DNA of 6,883 nucleotides from Candidatus Iainarchaeum sp. GTDB lineage: Archaea > Micrarchaeota > Micrarchaeia > Anstonellales > Bilamarchaeaceae. How positions within the stretch are numbered: the stretch's first letter is position 1; each line of letters begins with the position of its first letter. The stretch is taken from positions 1 to 6,883 of the forward strand of contig JAQTMJ010000042.1 in assembly GCA_028714395.1 (NCBI GenBank), given 5' to 3'. The notes under the pieces were generated by a model, which saw only the letters and a program-made list of their open reading frames with translations, was not told the origin of the DNA and searched no databases. The translations under genes were made by a program, and so were the position numbers. This document shows, one piece after another, positions 4,789 through 6,883 of this stretch.

Positions 4789-6225
4789 ATGGATGCCCGC
4801 GGGCTGGCCGAAAGGCTGGAGAAGATAAAGGTTTCCGCACCGGTTGCGCTAGCTGTCATAATATTCGTTGCGCTGGCCCGGGGCCTGATGGAGGCAGCGC
4901 TGAACAATTTTGAGCCAAGCGGGACGCTGGGCTTCACGCCTTTGGAGGATTTTATTATAACGGCCCTGGACAGCGTGATGTTCTACTTAGGAGTGTTCCT
5001 TTTCTTTGCGGCTGCGCAGAAGCTGCTGCTGAAGAAAAATTACTACGCGCCGCTTGTGCTGGGGCTGCTGCTCGGCCTTGTTCCGCCAGTGTATGATTTG
5101 GTCTTCACGGGAAATCCGTCGTATTTTTACACCGAGCCAAATGTACTGTTCCTGGACCAGGGGATAAGCGCAGGCGAACTCATTGCAGTGTACGGTGGAA
5201 TAGTTTTGTTCGCACTTTACATATGGGCAAGGACAGAGAAAATGGTGAAGGGGGTGGCGGCTTTGCTTGCGGCCTGGACTTCGCTCCAAATCATGGGCTC
5301 GCTCCTACATTATGGGAGCGATGTATTGTCCTTCTGGATGATGCCTGACAGCGAATGGATGTTCGGCGCGCTCTTTTTCGTATCCAGGGCTATTTTGTTC
5401 CTTGCCCCGCTGGCTGTTATGGACAGGGGATTCCTGGATTTTTTGAAATACCGCGCCTCGCGCATTTTCCTCTTCCTTGGACTTTCCGTTTTTTCAGTTT
5501 CGCTTTTTGAAACCGGGCCTGTTGAAACAACGCTTGCTTTCGGGGCTTCGCTCTTCGCATATCTGCTGCTCTTCATGACCAACAGGGACGAGAAGGAAGA
5601 CCGCGAGAACGCAAGGCCGGATTTGAAGTTCCAGGGGATGACGTGGATAGTGGTGCTTGCAGGGCTGCTCAACGGAATGGTGCTGCTCGGGCTGATGGGA
5701 AACCCTGTGCTCTGGATTGTAATTGGGCTTGCTGCGCTCGCGCTTGTCTATAATCAACCGCTCAACCTGAAAAGGAATTTCCCCTGGGCGTATATTGTGG
5801 AGGGGATTGCGTTTTCCGCGATAATGGCTTCCTATGGAGCTGGAGAGGGAAACTGGATTTGGAGCATCGGTGCATGCTTCCTTACTTTTGCAATCGGGAG
5901 CGCAATCAAGGATTACAAGGATGTGGAAGGGGACAGGAAGGCAGGGGTGCGCACCGCGTTCACTGTGCTTGGGAAAAATCGGCTGAAACTTTTCTGGGAT
6001 GCGTTCAGGGTGGTGCTCATAATCGGGCCCCTGGCATTCATAGCGGTTGCGCAGATGGAGATTTCACTTGCGCAGGTTGCACTCTGGGCGGGTTTCGCTA
6101 TATGTGCGGCCTATGTTCTGTTTTTCTCCAGGCAGAAGGACAGGGAGAAAGTGGTGGATTCCTACGTGTGGCTTTTCTCCGCGCTGCTGCTCTTCTCCGG
6201 GATAATTTTCGGGATATTGCAATAG
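4789..6225 (+). CDS. UbiA-family prenyltransferase with an extra N-terminal membrane domain
   Basis: UbiA enzymes move a prenyl chain from its diphosphate onto an acceptor inside the membrane (quinone rings, haem, or glycerol-phosphate lipids). Of 478 residues, about 225-478 form the UbiA part, with roughly nine hydrophobic segments. The second Asp-rich motif is clear: KDYKDVEGDRKAGVRT (374-389), with D375, D378 and D382. The first is altered: NRDEKEDREN (265-274) keeps a D-x3-D (D267, D271), but the usual Asn four residues before the first Asp is displaced. Before this lies an extra domain (about 15-212) with around six hydrophobic segments and no motif I recognise. UbiA proteins are usually about 280-320 residues, so this is a fusion. 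The start is set by the 4-base gap after the preceding stop; the site before it (GTGA) is weak, suggesting translational coupling. The acceptor is unknown. An archaeal lipid (DGGGP synthase-like) or quinone role are both possible. Confidence 0.82.
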   Translation: MDARGLAERLEKIKVSAPVALAVIIFVALARGLMEAALNNFEPSGTLGFTPLEDFIITALDSVMFYLGVFLFFAAAQKLLLKKNYYAPLVLGLLLGLVPPVYDLVFTGNPSYFYTEPNVLFLDQGISAGELIAVYGGIVLFALYIWARTEKMVKGVAALLAAWTSLQIMGSLLHYGSDVLSFWMMPDSEWMFGALFFVSRAILFLAPLAVMDRGFLDFLKYRASRIFLFLGLSVFSVSLFETGPVETTLAFGASLFAYLLLFMTNRDEKEDRENARPDLKFQGMTWIVVLAGLLNGMVLLGLMGNPVLWIVIGLAALALVYNQPLNLKRNFPWAYIVEGIAFSAIMASYGAGEGNWIWSIGACFLTFAIGSAIKDYKDVEGDRKAGVRTAFTVLGKNRLKLFWDAFRVVLIIGPLAFIAVAQMEISLAQVALWAGFAICAAYVLFFSRQKDREKVVDSYVWLFSALLLFSGIIFGILQ

Positions 6226-6230
6226 GAATA

Positions 6231-6238
6231 TTATAAAT
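6231..6238 (+). promoter_or_regulatory. TATA box of the radical SAM gene
   Basis: TTATAAAT begins six bases after the UbiA stop codon. It predicts a transcription start near 6260 and a leader of about 34 bases before the ATG at 6294. A second box, TATAAAA at about 6274-6280, would place the start beyond the ATG and is less likely. The radical SAM gene therefore probably has its own promoter, though read-through from the operon cannot be excluded. Confidence 0.45.
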
Positions 6239-6250
6239 TTTAGAGCATGG

Positions 6251-6268
6251 TTATGTAATTTATGTAAT
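6251..6268 (+). repeat. Perfect tandem repeat of TTATGTAAT in the radical SAM gene leader
   Basis: Two identical 9-base units, TTATGTAAT, lie back to back across the predicted transcription start. They end 25 bases before the ATG at 6294. Their GTAAT ends and 9-base spacing match the pair in the leader of the 119-residue gene (minus strand, 1354-1371). They could be an operator or a leader element. Confidence 0.5.
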
Positions 6269-6293
6269 ATTAGTATAAAAGAAAGTGAAAAAT

Positions 6294-6883
6294 ATGCTTA
6301 ATTCCGGTGAACTGAAACTTGATTTGTACTGCAAGGGCTTGCGCATGCACGAGAGCTGCGCATCTGAGGATGGGAGGGGCTTGCTCAGGACGCGGGGAGG
6401 GCTTGGAAGCGGGCTTGAGGCTGTGCTTCCAGGGAATCTTTACGTGAATATTCCGGTCAGCGAGAAGTTTGCGCAGAAATCCCCGTACGTGCTGCACAAG
6501 GAAAACGGCAATTATGTAATAAGGAAGGATGGCCGGGTGGTGAGCGAACTAAGAGTTCTGCCCAGGCCTAAATTCTACGATAGGAAGACATCCTCGGGGA
6601 AAACAATGGGCAGGATAGGCGTGCTCCAGGGAACCTATCTTGGGATTTATTCCAACGAGGTGTGCGGGTTCTGGAAAATGAATCCGAAGATGAACTGCAA
6701 ATTCTGCTCTGTGGGATTAAATTTGGGCCAGAACGAGGAGATAGAGAAAAGCGTTGAAGATGTTGTTGAAACCGCGCTTGCCGCAAGGGATGAATGCGGG
6801 GTTACTTTCGTGCATTTCAATTCAGGCTTTGCTCCGGATGGGAAGGAGCTGGAAAGGCTGGAGCCGTACATAAAGGCGGTGAA
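6294..6883 (+). CDS. Radical SAM superfamily protein (partial, C-terminus missing)
   Basis: Radical SAM enzymes use a 4Fe-4S cluster held by three cysteines to cleave S-adenosylmethionine and start radical chemistry. The 196 visible residues begin with a non-catalytic N-terminal region of about 110 residues, with strand-rich stretches such as GNLYVNIPVSEKF and ELRVLPRPKFY. The presumed barrel then starts at TYLGIYSN (114-121). The cluster motif is C124-G-F-W, then C135-K-F-C138-SVGLNLG, a C-x10-C-x2-C spacing rather than the usual C-x3-C-x2-C. I recall similar 'C-x-x-W ... C-x-F-C-x-x-G' motifs in uncharacterised radical SAM families, including ones annotated as the MSMEG_0568 type; family assignment is uncertain. 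VTFVHFNSGF (170-179) fits the next strand. The ATG at 6294 has a partial site (AAGTGA) upstream. The gene follows the UbiA gene after 68 bases in the same direction, but with its own likely promoter. Substrate unknown. Confidence 0.8.
   Translation, partial: MLNSGELKLDLYCKGLRMHESCASEDGRGLLRTRGGLGSGLEAVLPGNLYVNIPVSEKFAQKSPYVLHKENGNYVIRKDGRVVSELRVLPRPKFYDRKTSSGKTMGRIGVLQGTYLGIYSNEVCGFWKMNPKMNCKFCSVGLNLGQNEEIEKSVEDVVETALAARDECGVTFVHFNSGFAPDGKELERLEPYIKAV

Noticed and set aside
4632..4937. Minus-strand frames opposite the 51-residue and UbiA genes
   Set aside because: They are antisense to a tightly spaced operon, have no ribosome binding sites, and are Ser/Ala-rich in the way complementary frames of GC-rich genes often are.

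Overview
The window reads as a piece of an archaeal chromosome. Several gene starts have TATA-like boxes about 25 bases before the expected transcription start. Two genes appear leaderless, with the start codon at the predicted first base of the mRNA. Others carry GGTG-type ribosome binding sites matching the archaeal 16S 3' end (GGTGATC before the 51-residue gene). The asparaginyl-tRNA synthetase looks archaeal. A DPANN-like lineage is possible, but that is a guess from general gene style, not from a marker.

Layout, left to right. (1) 1-922, minus: the N-terminal 307 residues of an asparaginyl-tRNA synthetase, running off the left edge. (2) 975-1334, minus: an unrecognised 119-residue basic, cysteine-containing protein. 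(3) 1414-2625, plus: an unrecognised 403-residue protein with four degenerate helical-hairpin repeats in its C-terminal half, divergent from (2) across a nearly palindromic TATA element. (4) 2723-3466, minus: a TPR protein with a short CxxC tail. (5) 3569-4618, plus: a squalene/phytoene synthase family enzyme, closest in motif detail to squalene synthase. (6) 4629-4784, plus: a 51-residue conserved-looking small protein. (7) 4789-6225, plus: a polytopic membrane protein with a UbiA prenyltransferase domain behind an extra N-terminal membrane domain. (8) 6294-6883, plus: the N-terminal part of a radical SAM protein, running off the right edge.

Genes 5-7 are separated by 10 and 4 bases and almost certainly form one operon. 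A prenyl-chain condensing enzyme, a tiny cytosolic protein and a membrane prenyltransferase together suggest a lipid or quinone-type isoprenoid pathway; the final product cannot be read from the window. The radical SAM gene follows in the same direction but has its own apparent promoter, so membership in that pathway is only a possibility.

The most interesting items are the isoprenoid operon with its microprotein and the membrane-domain/UbiA fusion, the two orphan genes sharing one symmetrical TATA element, the radical SAM protein with a long first cysteine spacing, and a 9-base-period GTAAT leader motif found in front of both the 119-residue gene and the radical SAM gene. No tRNA, rRNA, CRISPR array or insertion sequence was seen, and no stretch longer than 300 bases lacks a gene.
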